From assembly GCF_905171775.1 (NCBI RefSeq), contig NC_053492.1, forward strand, positions 189,121,317 to 189,185,316: a DNA stretch of 64,000 bases, read 5' to 3'. The notes beneath the pieces are model-generated. The model was not told where the DNA came from and did not search any database. It worked only from the letters and a program-made list of their open reading frames with translations. The translations under genes were made by a program, and so were the position numbers. Below are positions 20,985 to 34,641 of this stretch, piece by piece. Origin of the DNA: Rana temporaria. Lineage: Eukaryota; Chordata; Amphibia; Anura; Ranidae. The first letter of the stretch is position 1, and each line of letters starts with the position of its first letter.

Positions 20985-21201
20985 CTGTTTTAGGAAACAC
21001 AGATAACATTTATGAGTTATATTGTGCATATTGTATAATGCATGTGCAAGCGTTAAAGCTGAACTTGAACATGTTTACTGTAGGAATATTTATAGAGGTG
21101 ACCGAGTCGGCTGGTGACCCATTATTGTCAGTAGGCTGGGATACGGAGGTCACACTTCTATATTTCATAGCTGTAACTGAGAACGTTTTGTTTCCCTCTT
21201 A

Positions 21202-21704
21202 GGCCCCGTACAGACGACCAAGCATGTCTGCTGAAACTGGTCTGCGGGCCAGTTTCAGCAGACATGTTCGGTCGTGTGTAGGCCCGAGCGTGCAGGATTC
21301 CAGCAAACATTTGCCCGCCGGGCCTTTTTCCAGCGGACAAATATTCCTGGACTTGTTTTAAAACAGTCCGCTGGAATCCTGCCCGCTCGGACATGTTCGG
21401 TCGTCTGTACAGACCTACCGTACATGTCCGAGCACCCGCCATCCCTCGCATGCGTCGAATGACTTTGAGGCATGCGTGGAAGCAATTAACTGGCAGGCCC
21501 GCCCACGTCGCCGCATCATTGTCGCGGCGACACCGCGTCATCGACGCGGCGACACCGCGGACACGCCCCGCGTATTGTTTAGGCGCGGCTTTCTATACGA
21601 TGGTTAGTACAGCCATCGTACAGAAAGCCCCGGGCAGACATGTACGGTGAAAACGGTCCGGCGGAGCGGTTTCATCGTACATGTTTGCTGGTGTGTACAC
21701 GGCC
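21202..21704. mobile_element. Palindromic Harbinger-like MITE, family A (U2)
   Basis: Same 503-bp element with TTA flanks, in the same place in the unit. It differs by single bases, for example GTTTAGGCGCG near 21578. Confidence 0.85.
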
Positions 21705-22970
21705 TTAGCAGTACATTGTGCAGAGGTATGCGAATAACAAAACAAACTGAACAGGATTATAAATATTTACATACAGTATAAGCATTTAAATGGTTTATTT
21801 AGCTCTGATAGATGTAAATAAAGTGTGTTACTCCAATATTTCAAATCCCGATATACAGTATGTCTGTGATACCATGTATTATATTTAAAAGTATCCAGCT
21901 CTCTTTGCATCGCTTCATTTGTAAGAAATACATGGTGATCTTCAAAGTCCCTTGCTTTCCAATTTCAAACTGATCACACTGGGCATGGAAGCACATTCCC
22001 TGCAACGTGGTTAGTTTTCTTTTTGCATTGTACTCAGGAGCACAGTCTGCCTGTACTCCAATGGGCAGACTTGTGCTGAACTGCCCCCAATGCACAGCTA
22101 ACATCTCACTCAGAACATCAGTGTACATGTCTTTCTCAGTGTCCTGTTGACACATCCCTCTGCAGTCTCCACCCCACCTCTCAAAGCATCTTATGCAGCT
22201 GAGAAAAGAGGTCATGTGATCGCTTAAAGAAAAAAAAAGTATTTATAAATAAAAACATGATTATGCCATATGATTCAGGCATATTGATAATTAACAAGCA
22301 TAGCTGAAAACAACATGTATTGTACCTTGATAGAATGAATGAATATCAGTAATAGTGGACTGCAAGAAAAAGTTGGGTGCTTGGTAAATGAGTGTCTGTT
22401 GCCAGTCTTAACATGAGAGAATCAGTAATATATGGAGTGTCTGTACACAAAAAAAAAAAGTGTTTGTAAATCTAAAACTTTTTCTAGTTTTGGATAGATT
22501 GGGGAAGGGTTGGAATTTGTGTCCGTTTTTTTTCTTTATCTGTGTCCCTGTTAGGATGAATCACCCCTCTATTTGTCATTGTGACCATAGTCAACATTGT
22601 CACCAAATTAATTTTACAGTTGTCACCAGAGCAAAAGGTGAGGGTCTGTAATGAGAATTCCCCTTTTAAGATTGCCTTCTTATCCAGGACAGGAGATCAG
22701 AGGAGTCTTCCCAATGAGACACAGGCATCAAAAAATAACCTGCCAGCGGTCTTAACCATTGTCTATTCTATCCAAAACAATTAAATAAATTAGATTAAAT
22801 GCAATTAAAATAAATTAATACAATTGTCTATACATGCACTTTAAATTGGAATGGTAAGAATAGTGTTATTGTTATGTAAATAATGTTACTGTGATGTTGC
22901 TAACAGGAATTGTTTGTGAAAAATAAATATGTTTCAATATGAATAATATTGTAGATCATCAAAAGTATAG

Positions 22971-23440
22971 TGTTGTAATATTAATATAGATGTGTAGGCA
23001 TTTAAAATAGTGTGTTATGTGTATGGCATGGTATATCTGTGTTACATACAGGCATTCAAGGTTACACATCAAAAGGTGTTTGCTGACCAAAAGGGTTAGT
23101 GGTCAAACACAGATCAAAGGAACAGCTGAAGACCCTTAGGCCTTGTACAGACGAGCGAACATGTCCGATGAAAACGGTCCGCGGACCGTTTTCATCGGAC
23201 ATGTCCGCTCGGAGATTTTGGTCTGATGGTTGTACACCATCAAACCAAAATCCCCGCGGACAGACAGCGCGGTGACGTTGACGCCGCCACGTCTGCAAAC
23301 CAGGAAGGAAAATGCTTTCACGCATGCGTCAAATCCATTCGGCGCATGGGGGAGATTTTGGTCTGCTGGTCTAACCGGACTACTGGACACTATACATCTG
23401 TATCACTACATTTATTGGACACGTTTATGAGATCACTACA
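22971..23440 (+). mobile_element. Solo LTR between U2 and U3
   Basis: 470 bp, TATAG on both sides, with the MITE C/LTR fusion at 23370/23371. It lacks an 11-base segment (GTGGCGGTGAC type) present in the copies at 16.9, 34.5 and 47.7 kb, a deletion it shares with the 27.8 kb copy. Confidence 0.88.
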
Positions 23441-24303
23441 TATAGTATTTATGTGATTTATTCCATCAGTTCACATTAGCTACACATACAAAAGTGTCTA
23501 CCAGTGACCATTCTATGTATTCAAATTATAGTTATTAGTTAATGACAATAACAATCATTAATTAATGACAATTATTTTTCTAAACAAAATTGACAACATG
23601 CAGGAGAGAAAATCATACATTATTTTAATGCTGGACATTATGAATGCTTTTTTGAACTCATGCAGAAACAAAATTTAAATAATATTATATTCAAGTAAAG
23701 CCCAACATTTTATAAAACAATTCCTGAATTAAATGCCAGGCAACCGTATAAACATGTCTCATACAGAATATGTTTACATTATTTTTCATTTTTTTTTTCT
23801 TTTTATATTGTTATATTGTTATTACTATTATTATAGATAACAAAATATTTTCAAATTCAAATGTTGTATAGAGAAAAATAAAATCTAGTAAAATTATAAG
23901 AAAAGTTATGCACATTTACAACCTGTGTGCACTTACTGTATATGTGTATGTTAATGTTCAATGCATTTAATAAATGTATTTACAGTATGATAGCTGGGTG
24001 GACTTACACTCACTGTATCACCGATACATTTTAGTATATGAAAATGTGCACCCTGCACAGCAGTCATACAAATAACTAGTACTATTGTAAATCTAAAACT
24101 GTTCTGTGTAAGGGCTGCAATCTATAATTAAAATTATACATTTTAAGTGTAAGTCAGATTTGCATGACTTTTATTTATGTCAAACTGTCATGTAAGTATG
24201 CATGACTTCCAATTTATTATCAAGGTCTTACAATGTATAATAACAAAATAAATAGATTTATTATAAATAATACTCAACTCTTTAACATGAGCAATATATT
24301 TAC

Positions 24304-24342
24304 CTGGTGATGATGTGGTTTTAGTTGATGACACAGTAGAAC
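24304..24342 (-). CDS. Ser/Thr linker exon, unit U3 (only visible exon of this unit)
   Basis: 39-nt phase 1-1 exon with intact splice sites. The four exons that should precede it in transcription lie inside the N block. Confidence 0.8.
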
Positions 24343-24782
24343 CTACAGATACAAAGACAAATTGTCTAATAACTATTTATAACTACAAATTTAACAAACC
24401 GCATATTTTATGATCACAGAGCACACCTTATCCAAATGCAAAAGTAAAACTGTCTACACAGATTTGTCCACAGGAAAGAGCTATGTGGCCCAGATATATT
24501 GATGACAGGTTCACTAGCAAGAACATTTCACAGAGCAGATTAAGCAGCCAGCTTATGTATTAGCACATGGGCTTACCCAGTTTAGACTGCTCTCTAACTC
24601 TCTTGTTTGTTCATCCAATGCTCACCTTCGGGACCTCTCCAGGGCCTCTCCAATCCTCTGGAGCTCTCTACCTCTATTTGTCTGGCTATGTCCTACTATA
24701 TGCACCTTTAAGCGATTCCTGAATACTCAAAGCAGCTAAAGCAGTTGTAAAGGCTTTTTTTTTTCTAAAATAGCAAACATGC

Positions 24783-25099
24783 TATACTTACCTGCTCTGT
24801 GCAATGGTCTTGCACAGAGCAACCCTGAACCCCTTTTTCTGGGGTACCCCACCAGTACTCTTGGCTCCTCCTATTATTTGTGGGCATCCATATAAACTCT
24901 ATAGCAAGCTGCTTGCTATGGGGGGGGGGGGGCCCAGCTGTGCTGTGTGTGTCTATTGACATACACAGCCCAACCCCAACCCCTGTTCTCTGCTCACAGA
25001 AGCCAATGGCTTTTACTGCTGCTCTGTGAGCAGAGAGAAATAAGAGAGCTGCTGCAAATGGGCACAGCACTGGATCAAGATAGCACTCAGGTAAGTATA
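24783..25099. mobile_element. Short TIR element with splice-donor-like ends (U3)
   Basis: Same element with intact inverted ends and the longest G-run of the array (about twelve bases near 24920). Confidence 0.6.
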
Positions 25100-25856
25100 C
25101 AGGGGTGTGTATATCTAACACGTCTAAGACACCATATCCAAAAAAGGGTCAGAAAAACCCTTCAGGTCTCAGTAGCATAAAATGTGCCATCTCAAGTTAC
25201 TCAGCTACTGTCTGTAATCACCAGAGTGTACAGCCCTAACCAAATGCAGAAGGCATAGATTCCCTGCTCAGAATTCTCCATGGGAATGAGCAGAATTTCC
25301 TAGATGTTTTGACCCACATCCAAATACCATAGTAATGCCCAGAAGGTGGTTTACAAGTACACCAGCTAACACATTTTAGCAGACATAGATATTTAGCCAG
25401 ATAGTTTATTAGCACATCGCTTATTGGCCAAGCTAGGCTGGGTAGATTTCACAGAAAGTGGAAAATGTCCCTAATAGGCCAGCTGTATAAGGAAAATGTA
25501 AAGCAATCTGAATGTTTGTCAGAATTAAACGTTTAAATATTTTACAAACTTTACTTTTCTGTCAATTTTAGCTTTATACAGAGTCATTCATATGCTACAT
25601 ATGCCTACATCTAAAGTCATTGCACGTAGAAAGGTCTGTTCTGAACTGGTTCATACAAATCCAGACCCAGTCTGGCTCATACAAATTTAGATTCATCATT
25701 TACATTTCTTAACCATTGAGGGTGGAACAGCTTGTTGAAAATAAGCTTGTTGAAAAATATTTATGTTATTCCATGTTCTCATTGTAAACAAAAAGCTGTG
25801 CAGTGATGATTTTATTTGGTGTGTAAAGCTGGCCATACATTAGTCGATTTTCAAAT

Positions 25857-26356
25857 NNNNNNNNNNNNNNNNNNNNNNNNNNNNNNNNNNNNNNNNNNNN
25901 NNNNNNNNNNNNNNNNNNNNNNNNNNNNNNNNNNNNNNNNNNNNNNNNNNNNNNNNNNNNNNNNNNNNNNNNNNNNNNNNNNNNNNNNNNNNNNNNNNNN
26001 NNNNNNNNNNNNNNNNNNNNNNNNNNNNNNNNNNNNNNNNNNNNNNNNNNNNNNNNNNNNNNNNNNNNNNNNNNNNNNNNNNNNNNNNNNNNNNNNNNNN
26101 NNNNNNNNNNNNNNNNNNNNNNNNNNNNNNNNNNNNNNNNNNNNNNNNNNNNNNNNNNNNNNNNNNNNNNNNNNNNNNNNNNNNNNNNNNNNNNNNNNNN
26201 NNNNNNNNNNNNNNNNNNNNNNNNNNNNNNNNNNNNNNNNNNNNNNNNNNNNNNNNNNNNNNNNNNNNNNNNNNNNNNNNNNNNNNNNNNNNNNNNNNNN
26301 NNNNNNNNNNNNNNNNNNNNNNNNNNNNNNNNNNNNNNNNNNNNNNNNNNNNNNNN
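25857..26356. other. Assembly gap (500 N)
   Basis: A run of exactly 500 N, the usual placeholder length. The flanks match U1 positions 6935 and 9024, and U2 positions 19464 and 21557, so about 2.09 kb should be here: threonine exon, three MAM exons and most of a palindromic transposon. Reading frames that appear to cross it are artefacts. Confidence 0.97.
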
Positions 26357-26505
26357 GCGGACACGCCCCGCGTATTGTTTAGGCGCGCGCTTTCTATACG
26401 ATGGTTAGTACAGCCATCGTACAGAAAGCCCCGGGCAGACATGTACGGTGAAAACGGTCCGGCGGAGCGGTTTCATCGTACATGTTTGCTGGTGTGTACA
26501 CGGCC
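26357..26505. mobile_element. MITE family A, right end only (U3)
   Basis: The last 149 bp of the element, followed by TTA. The rest is in the assembly gap. Confidence 0.8.
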
Positions 26506-27775
26506 TTAGCAGTACATTGTGCAGAGGTATGCGAATAACAAAACAAACTGAACAGGATTATAAATATTTACATACAGTATAAGCATTTAAATGGTTTATT
26601 TAGCTCTGATAGATGTAAATAAAGTGTGTTACTCCAATATTTCAAATCCCGATATACAGTATGTCTGTGATACCATGTATTATATTTAAAAGTATCCAGC
26701 TCTCTTTGCATCGCTTCATTTGTAAGAAATACATGGTGATCCTCAAAGTCCCTTGCTTTCCAATTTCAAACTGATCACACTGGGCATGGAAGCACATTCC
26801 CTGCAACGTGGTTAGTTTTCTTTTTGCATTGTACTCAGGAGCACAGTCTGCCTGTACTCCAATGGGCAGACTTGTGCTGAACTGCCCCCAATGCACAGCT
26901 AACATCTCACTCAGAACATCAGTGTACTGCTCTTTCTCAGTGTCCTGTTGACACATCCCTCTGCAGTCTCCACCCCACCTCTCAAAGCATCTTATGCAGC
27001 TGAGAAAAGAGGTCATGTGATCGCTTAAAGAAAAAAAAAGGTATTTATAAATAAAAACATGATTATGCCATATGATTCAGGCATATTGATAATTAACAAG
27101 CATAGCTGAAAACAACATGTATTGTACCTTGATAGAATGAATGAATATCAGTAATAGTGGACTGCAAGAAAAAGTTGGGTGCTTGGTAAATGAGTGTCTG
27201 TTGCCAGTCTTAACATGAGAGAATCAGTAATATATGGAGTGTCTGTACACAAAAAAAAAAAGTGTTTGTAAATCTAAAACTTTTTCTAGTTTTGGATAGA
27301 TTGGGGAAGGGTTGGAATTTGTGTCCGTTTTTTTTTCTTTATCTCTGTGTCCCTGTTAGGATGAATCACCCCTCTATTTGTCATTGTGACCATAGTCAAC
27401 ATTGTCACCAAATTAATTTTACAGTTGTCACCAGAGCAAAAGGTGAGGGTCTGTAATGAGAATTCCCCTTTTAAGATTGCCTTCTTATCCAGGACAGGAG
27501 ATCAGAGGAGTCTTCCCAATGAGACACAGGCATCAAAAAATAACCTGCCAGCGGTCTTAACCATTGTCTATTCTATCCAAAACAATTAAATAAATTAGAT
27601 TAAATGCAATTAAAATAAATTAATACAATTGTCTATACATGCACTTTAAATTGGAATGGTAAGAATAGTGTTATTGTTATGTAAATAATGTTACTGTGAT
27701 GTTGCTAACAGGAATTGTTTGTGAAAAATAAATATGTTTCAATATGAATAATATTGTAGATCATCAAAAGTATAG

Positions 27776-28245
27776 TGTTGTAATATTAATATAGATGTGT
27801 AGGCATTTAAAATAGTGTGTTATGTGTATGGCATGGTATATCTGTGTTACATACAGGCATTCAAGGTTACACATCAAAAGGTGTTTGCTGACCAAAAGGG
27901 TTAGTGGTCAAACACAGATCAAAGGAACAGCTGAAGACCCTTAGGCCTTGTACAGACGAGCGAACATGTCCGATGAAAACGGTCCGCGGACCGTTTTCAT
28001 CGGACATGTCCGCTCGGAGATTTTGGTCTGATGGTTGTACACCATCAAACCAAAATCCCCGCGGACAGACAGCGCGGTGACGTTGACGCCGCCACGTCCG
28101 CAAACCAGGAAGGAAAATGCTTTCACGCATGCGTCAAATCCATTCGGCGCATGGGGGAGATTTTGGTCTGCTGGTCTAACCGGACTACTGGACACTATAC
28201 ATCTGTATCACTACATTTATTGGACACGTTTATGAGATCACTACA
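27776..28245 (+). mobile_element. Solo LTR between U3 and U4
   Basis: 470 bp with TATAG flanks (27771-27775, 28246-28250) and the same internal fusion at 28175. Confidence 0.88.
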
Positions 28246-29107
28246 TATAGTATTTATGTGATTTATTCCATCAGTTCACATTAGCTACACATACAAAAGT
28301 GTCTACCAGTGACCATTCTATGTATTCAAATTATAGTTATTAGTTAATGACAATAACAATCATTAATTAATGACAATTATTTTTCTAAACAAAATTGACA
28401 ACATGCAGGAGAGAAAATCATACATTATTTTAATTATGGACATTATGAATGCTTTTTTGAACTCATGCAGAAACAAAATTTAAATAATATTATATTCAAG
28501 TAAAGCCCAACATTTTATAAAACAATTCCTGAATTAAATGCCAGGCAACCGTATAAACATGTCTCATACAGAATATGTTTACATTATTTTTCATTTTTTT
28601 TTCTTTTTATATTGTTATATTGTTATTACTATTATTATAGATAACAAAATATTTTCAAATTCAAATGTTGTATAGAGAAAAATAAAATCTAGTAAAATTA
28701 TAAGAAAAGTTATGCACATTTACAACCTGTGTGCACTTACTGTATATGTGTATGTTAATGTTCAATGCATTTAATAAATGTATTTACAGTATGATAGCTG
28801 GGTGGACTTACACTCACTGTATCACCGATACATTTTAGTATATGAAAATGTGCACCCTGCACAGCAGTCATACAAATAACTAGTACTATTGTAAATCTAA
28901 AACTGTTCTGTGTAAGGGCTGCAATCTATAATTAAAATTATACATTTTAAGTGTAAGTCAGATTTGCATGACTTTTATTTATGTCAAACTGTCATGTAAG
29001 TATGCATGACTTCCAATTTATTATCAAGGTCTTACAATGTATAATAACAAAATAAATAGATTTATTATAAATAATACTCAACTCTTTAAAATGAGCAATA
29101 TATTTAC

Positions 29108-29146
29108 CTGGTGATGATGTGGTTTTAGTTGATGACACAGTAGAAC
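29108..29146 (-). CDS. Ser/Thr linker exon, unit U4
   Basis: 39-nt phase 1-1 exon. The next MAM exon in transcription order should be that of U3, which is hidden in the gap. Confidence 0.8.
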
Positions 29147-29582
29147 CTACAGATACAAAGACAAATTGTCTAATAACTATTTATAACTACAAATTTAACA
29201 AACCGCATATTTTATGATCACAGAGCACACCTTATCCAAATGCAAAAGTAAAACTGTCTGCACAGATTTGTCCACAGGAAAGAGCTATGTGGCCCAGATA
29301 TATTGATGACAGTTCACTAGCAAGAACATTTCACAGAGCAGATTAAGCAGCCAGCTTATGTATTAGCACATGGGCTTACCCAGTTTAGACTGCTCTCTAA
29401 CTCTCTTGTTTGTTCATCCAATGCTCACCTTCGGACCTCTCCAGAGCCTCTCCAATCTCTGGAGCTCTCTACCTCTATTTGTCTGGCTATGTCCTACTAT
29501 ATGCACCTTTAAGCGATTCCTGAATACTCAAAGCAGCTAAAGCAGTTGTAAAGGCTTTTTTTTTCTAAAATAGCAAACATGC

Positions 29583-29896
29583 TATACTTACCTGCTCTGT
29601 GCAATGGTCTTGCACAGAGCAACCCTGAACCCCCTTTTCTGGGGTACCCCACCAGTACTCTTGGCTCCTCCTATTATTTGTGGGCATCCATATAAACTCT
29701 ATAGCAAGCTGCTTGCTATGGGGGGGGGGCCCAGCTGTGCTGTGTGTGTCTATTGACATACACAGCCCAACCCCAACCCCTGTTCTCTCCTCACAGAAGC
29801 CAATGGCTTTTACTGCTGCTCTGTGAGCAGAGAGAAATAAGAGAGCTGCTGCAAATGGGCACAGCACTGGATCAAGATAGCACTCAGGTAAGTATA
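29583..29896. mobile_element. Short TIR element with splice-donor-like ends (U4)
   Basis: Same element with intact inverted ends. A few one-base losses occur just outside it. Confidence 0.6.
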
Positions 29897-30936
29897 CAGG
29901 GGTGTGTATATCTACACCTCTAAGACACCATATCCAAAAAAGGGTCAGAAAAACCCTTCAGGTCTCAGTAGCATAAAATGTGCCATCTCAAGTTACTCAG
30001 CTACTGTCTGTAATCACCAGAGTGTACAGCCCTAACCAAATGCAGAAGGCATAGATTCCCTGCTCAGAATTCTCCATGGGAATGAGCAGAATTTCCTAGA
30101 TGTTTTGACCCACATCCAAATACCATAGTAATGCCCAGAAGGTGGTTTACAAGTACACCAGCTAACACATTTTAGCAGACATAGATATTTAGCCAGATAG
30201 TTTATTAGCACATCGCTTATTGGCCAAGCTAGGCTGGGTAGATTTCACAGAAAGTGGAAAATGTCCCTAATAGGCCAGCTGTATAAGGAAAATGTAAAGC
30301 AATCTGAATGTTTGTCAGAATTAAACGTTTAAATATTTTACAAACTTTACTTTTCTGTCAATTTTAGCTTTATACAGAGTCATTCATATGCTACATATGC
30401 CTACATCTAAAGTCATTGCACGTAGAAAGGTCTGTTCTGAACTGGTTCATACAAATCCAGACCCAGTCTGGCTCATACAAATTTAGATTCATCATTTACA
30501 TTTCTTAACCATTGAGGGTGGAACAGCTTGTTGAAAATAAGCTTGTTGAAAAATATTTATGTTATTCCATGTTCTCATTGTAAACAAAAAGCTGTGCAGT
30601 GATGATTTTATTTGGTGTGTAAAGCTGGCCATACATTAGTCGATTTTCAAATCATTCGTATGAATATTTGCATGAAAATCATTCGTATGAAAATTTGCAT
30701 GAAAATTCTCATCAGTACGTTTGATGATATGCTGGACCACAGTCACTCTTAGAAATTAATTTATTCAAGAAAGAAATTCCATCCTGCTCCTTCGAATTTT
30801 CTTTCCACTGTGGATGTCAATTTGCCCCAATAACAATTACTAATTCAAATGAACATTCCCAAAATGAAATTCTTCTAACACAATTCTACTAGTGTATTGC
30901 CAGATATGGACTAATAAAACTACTCAAACTATTTAC

Positions 30937-30981
30937 CTGTCGGTTTTGTAGTTACAGTGGTGGTGGTGGTAGTTGTTGCTG
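30937..30981 (-). CDS. Threonine-run linker exon, unit U4
   Basis: 45-nt phase 1-1 exon with seven consecutive Thr codons. Confidence 0.8.
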
Positions 30982-31411
30982 CTAAAAAGACAAAAGTTAA
31001 TTTTTTATCAATGCAGTCTTAGAATACACAAGCCAGACATCCTAAAGAAATGTTTAAAGCCTAGCTAAAACCATGTTACACCCATATTTAGGTTGTATCG
31101 TGTTGCATGGTTGCAAGCTGACCCCCCCCCCCCCCCCCAAACCATCCCACTCCTGACAGTGTGCAGATGTTTTTTTATCCTTGCAGCCACTGTCACTTTT
31201 GAAATCGATGCAGCTGTATGGTGCTCCACTCGCACAGCCACATTATTCATTCACAGAGATCTGTGAATGAATAAATAAACTACAAGCCCCATCCTCCTTT
31301 GTGGCAGTCATTTAATCATATTAAACTGAAATTCTCAGACTTTATTAGATATTATTTTAAGACTAGGAAATAACCAAGCAAATAGTCTGTCATGAATGGA
31401 TCACAGCTTAC

Positions 31412-31496
31412 CAGTACAATATCCTGGGTAAAAAGAAATATCATCTATAGCAACGTCACTGCGGAAATCTTCACCTCTGACACCATCAATGAAAAT
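31412..31496 (-). CDS. MAM domain exon 3, unit U4
   Basis: 85-nt closing MAM exon. One silent difference lies near 31455. Confidence 0.9.
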
Positions 31497-31663
31497 CTGT
31501 TGACAAAATTCATGAGGTTATAGCTAATAGCCAGAACTGGGTTTATAATATGCCAGTGCAAAGAGCACAATGACTAAAAAGCACAATAACATACAAAAAG
31601 AGATCAAACTATTTGTAATAGATTTAATAACAATTCATTTGGCAAAAGAAATACATTGCATAC

Positions 31664-31920
31664 CTGGATAATATCACTTTCAGGCAGGAAAATCTTCTCT
31701 AAATACCACATGTCCCCATGATCTCCTTCTATAGTGAAGACATCTTCCAAACCATAATCTCTTAGTACTGACACCCTCAGCATCATGTATTTTGCTGCTC
31801 CATACATGTGATACCAAAACTGTAAGCAATGAGTTCCAGTGAAACAATTTGCAGGACTCTCCAATCTTGCAAAGTCTCCCTCTTCTGAATCCTGTCCATT
31901 AATGTATAGATAGTAGCCAT
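31664..31920 (-). CDS. MAM domain exon 2, unit U4
   Basis: 257-nt central MAM exon, phase 1 to 0, identical in protein to its paralogues. Confidence 0.9.
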
Positions 31921-32030
31921 CTGTTTAAATTAAAATATTAATGCTGAAGTACCTTTTCTGTTATGAACCATTATTTTGGGAGTTATATAAACTATTACAA
32001 ACAGAGAAAGTAAGTAAATAAATGACTTAC

Positions 32031-32171
32031 ATCCTGTTGTGTGGTCAAATGATGGTCCAGTAAAATCGGAAGGGGTTGAGCCATTCCAGTGTATCCAGTC
32101 CATGTTATCACTCGTTGATTGTTTCCAGTTACACAAGTTCACATCAAAAGAACAATCTATATGGCATACAT
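32031..32171 (-). CDS. MAM domain exon 1, unit U4
   Basis: 141-nt first MAM exon with the standard acceptor and GAT|GTAAGT donor. Confidence 0.9.
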
Positions 32172-32388
32172 CTGTTTTAGGAAACACAGATAACATTTAT
32201 GAGTTATATTGTGCATATTGTATAATGCATGTGCAAGCGTTAAAGCTGAACTTGAACATGTTTACTGTAGGAATATTTATAGAGGTGACCGAGTCGGCTG
32301 GTGACCCATTATTGTCAGTAGGCTGGGATACGGAGGTCACACTTCTATATTTCATAGCTGTAACTGAGAACGTTTTGTTTCCCTCTTA

Positions 32389-32891
32389 GGCCCCGTACAG
32401 ACGACCAAGCATGTCTGCTGAAACTGGTCTGCGGGCCAGTTTCAGCAGACATGTTCGGTCGTGTGTAGGCCCGAGCGTGCAGGATTCCAGCAAACATTTG
32501 CCCGCCGGGCCTTTTTCCAGCGGACAAATATTCCTGGACTTGTTTTAAAACAGTCCGCTGGAATCCTGCCCGCTCGGACATGTTCGGTCGTCTGTACAGA
32601 CCTACCGTACATGTCCGAGCACCCGCCATCCCTCGCATGCGTCGAATGACTTTGAGGCATGCGTGGAAGCAATTAACTGGCAGGCCCGCCCACGTCGCCG
32701 CGTCATTGTCGCGGCGACACCGCGTCATCGACGCGGCGACACCGCGGACACGCCCCGCGTATTGTTTACGCGCGGCTTTCTATACGATGGTTAGTACAGC
32801 CATCGTACAGAAAGCCCCGGGCAGACATGTACGGTGAAAACGGTCCGGCGGAGCAGTTTCATCGTACATGTTTGCTGGTGTGTACACGGCC
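32389..32891. mobile_element. Palindromic Harbinger-like MITE, family A (U4)
   Basis: 503-bp copy with TTA flanks, nearly identical to the U1 copy. Confidence 0.85.
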
Positions 32892-34160
32892 TTAGCAGTA
32901 CATTGTGCAGAGGTATGCGAATAACAAAACAAACTGAACAGGATTATAAATATTTACATACAGTATAAGCATTTAAATGGTTTATTTAGCTCTGATAGAT
33001 GTAAATAAAGTGTGTTACTCCAATATTTCAAATCCCGATATACAGTATGTCTGTGATACCATGTATTATATTTAAAAGTATCCAGCTCTCTTTGCATCGC
33101 TTCATTTGTAAGAAATACATGGTGATCCTCAAAGTCCCTTGCTTTCCAATTTCAAACTGATCACACTGGGCATGGAAGCACATTCCCTGCAACGTGGTTA
33201 GTTTTCTTTTTGCATTGTACTCAGGAGCACATTCTGCCTGTACTCCAATGGGCAGACTTGTGCTGAACTGCCCCCAATGCACAGCTAACATCTCACTCAG
33301 AACATCAGTGTACTGCTCTTTCTCAGTGTCCTGTTGACACATCCCTCTGCAGTCTCCACCCCACCTCTCAAAGCATCTTATGCAGCTGAGAAAAGAGGTC
33401 ATGTGATCGCTTAAAGAAAAAAAAAGGTATTTATAAATAAAAACATGATTATGCCATATGATTCAGGCATATTGATAATTAACAAGCATAGCTGAAAACA
33501 ACATGTATTGTACCTTGATAGAATGAATAATATCAGTAATAGTGGACTGCAAAGAAAAAGTTGGGTGCTTGGTAAATGAGTGTCTGTTGCCAGTCTTAAC
33601 ATGAGAGAATCAGTAATATATGGAGTGTCTGTACACAAAAAAAAAAGTGTTTGTAAATCTAAAACTTTTTCTAGTTTTGGATAGATTGGGGAAGGGTTGG
33701 AATTTGTGTCCGTTTTTTTTTCTTTATCTCTGTGTCCCTGTTAGGATGAATCACCCCTCTATTTGTCATTGTGACCATAGTCAACATTGTCACCAAATTA
33801 ATTTTACAGTTGTCACCAGAGCAAAAGGTGAGGGTCTGTAATGAGAATTCCCCTTTTAAGATTGCCTTCTTATCCAGGACAGGAGATCAGAGGAGTCTTC
33901 CCAATGAGACACAGGCATCAAAAAATAACCTGCCAGCGGTCTTAACCATTGTCTATTCTATCCAAAACAATTAAATAAATTAGATTAAATGCAATTAAAA
34001 TAAATTAATACAATTGTCTATACATGCACTTTAAATTGGAATGGTAAGAATAGTGTTATTGTTATGTAAATAATGTTACTGTGATGTTGCTAACAGGAAT
34101 TGTTTGTGAAAAATAAATATGTTTCAATATGAATAATATTGTAGATCATCAAAAGTATAG

Positions 34161-34641
34161 TGTTGTAATATTAATATAGATGTGTAGGCATTTAAAATAG
34201 TGTGTTATGTGTATGGCATGGTATATCTGTGTTACATACAGGCATTCAAGGTTACACATCAAAAGGTGTTTGCTGACCAAAAGGGTTAGTGGTCAAACAC
34301 AGATCAAAGGAACAGCTGAAGACCCTTAGGCCTTGTACAGACGAGCGAACATGTCCGATGAAAACGGTCCGCGGACCGTTTTCATCGGACATGTCCGCTC
34401 GGAGATTTTGGTCTGATGGTTGTACACCATCAAACCAAAATCCCCGCGGACAGACAGCGCGGTGACGTGGCGGTGACGTTGACGCCGCCACGTCCGCAAA
34501 CCAGGAAGGAAAATGCTTTCATGCATGCGTCAAATCCATTCGGCGCATGGGGGAGATTTTGGTCTGCTGGTCTAACCGGACTACTGGACACTATACATCT
34601 GTATCACTACATTTATTGGACACGTTTATGAGATCACTACA
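34161..34641 (+). mobile_element. Solo LTR between U4 and U5
   Basis: 481 bp with TATAG flanks (34156-34160, 34642-34646) and the same MITE C/LTR fusion at 34571. Confidence 0.88.

Larger units (their letters stand above)
17051..22970 (-). repeat. Array unit U2
   Basis: Uninterrupted unit of 5.92 kb plus the adjacent LTR, with all five exons intact. It shares private variants with U3, for example GTTTAGGCGCG instead of GTTTACGCGCG in the palindromic transposon near 21580 and 26390, and a duplicated GAAT near 22335 and 27140. U2 and U3 therefore look like the closest sister units. Confidence 0.9.
23441..27775 (-). repeat. Array unit U3 (collapsed around an assembly gap)
   Basis: Only the Ser/Thr exon (24304-24342) and the flanking introns are visible. 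The threonine exon and all three MAM exons lie in the N block. The unit is 4.80 kb from equivalent point to equivalent point (22215 to 27016), about 1.6 kb short of its neighbours. Confidence 0.9.
28246..34160 (-). repeat. Array unit U4
   Basis: Uninterrupted unit of 5.92 kb with all five exons. Between 29.3 and 29.9 kb it shows a small cluster of one-base deletions relative to other units (for instance near 29311, 29434 and 29457), possibly a polishing problem. Confidence 0.9.

Noticed and set aside
25816..26442. Long frames of 188 and 200 codons
   Set aside because: They run through the N block and are artefacts.
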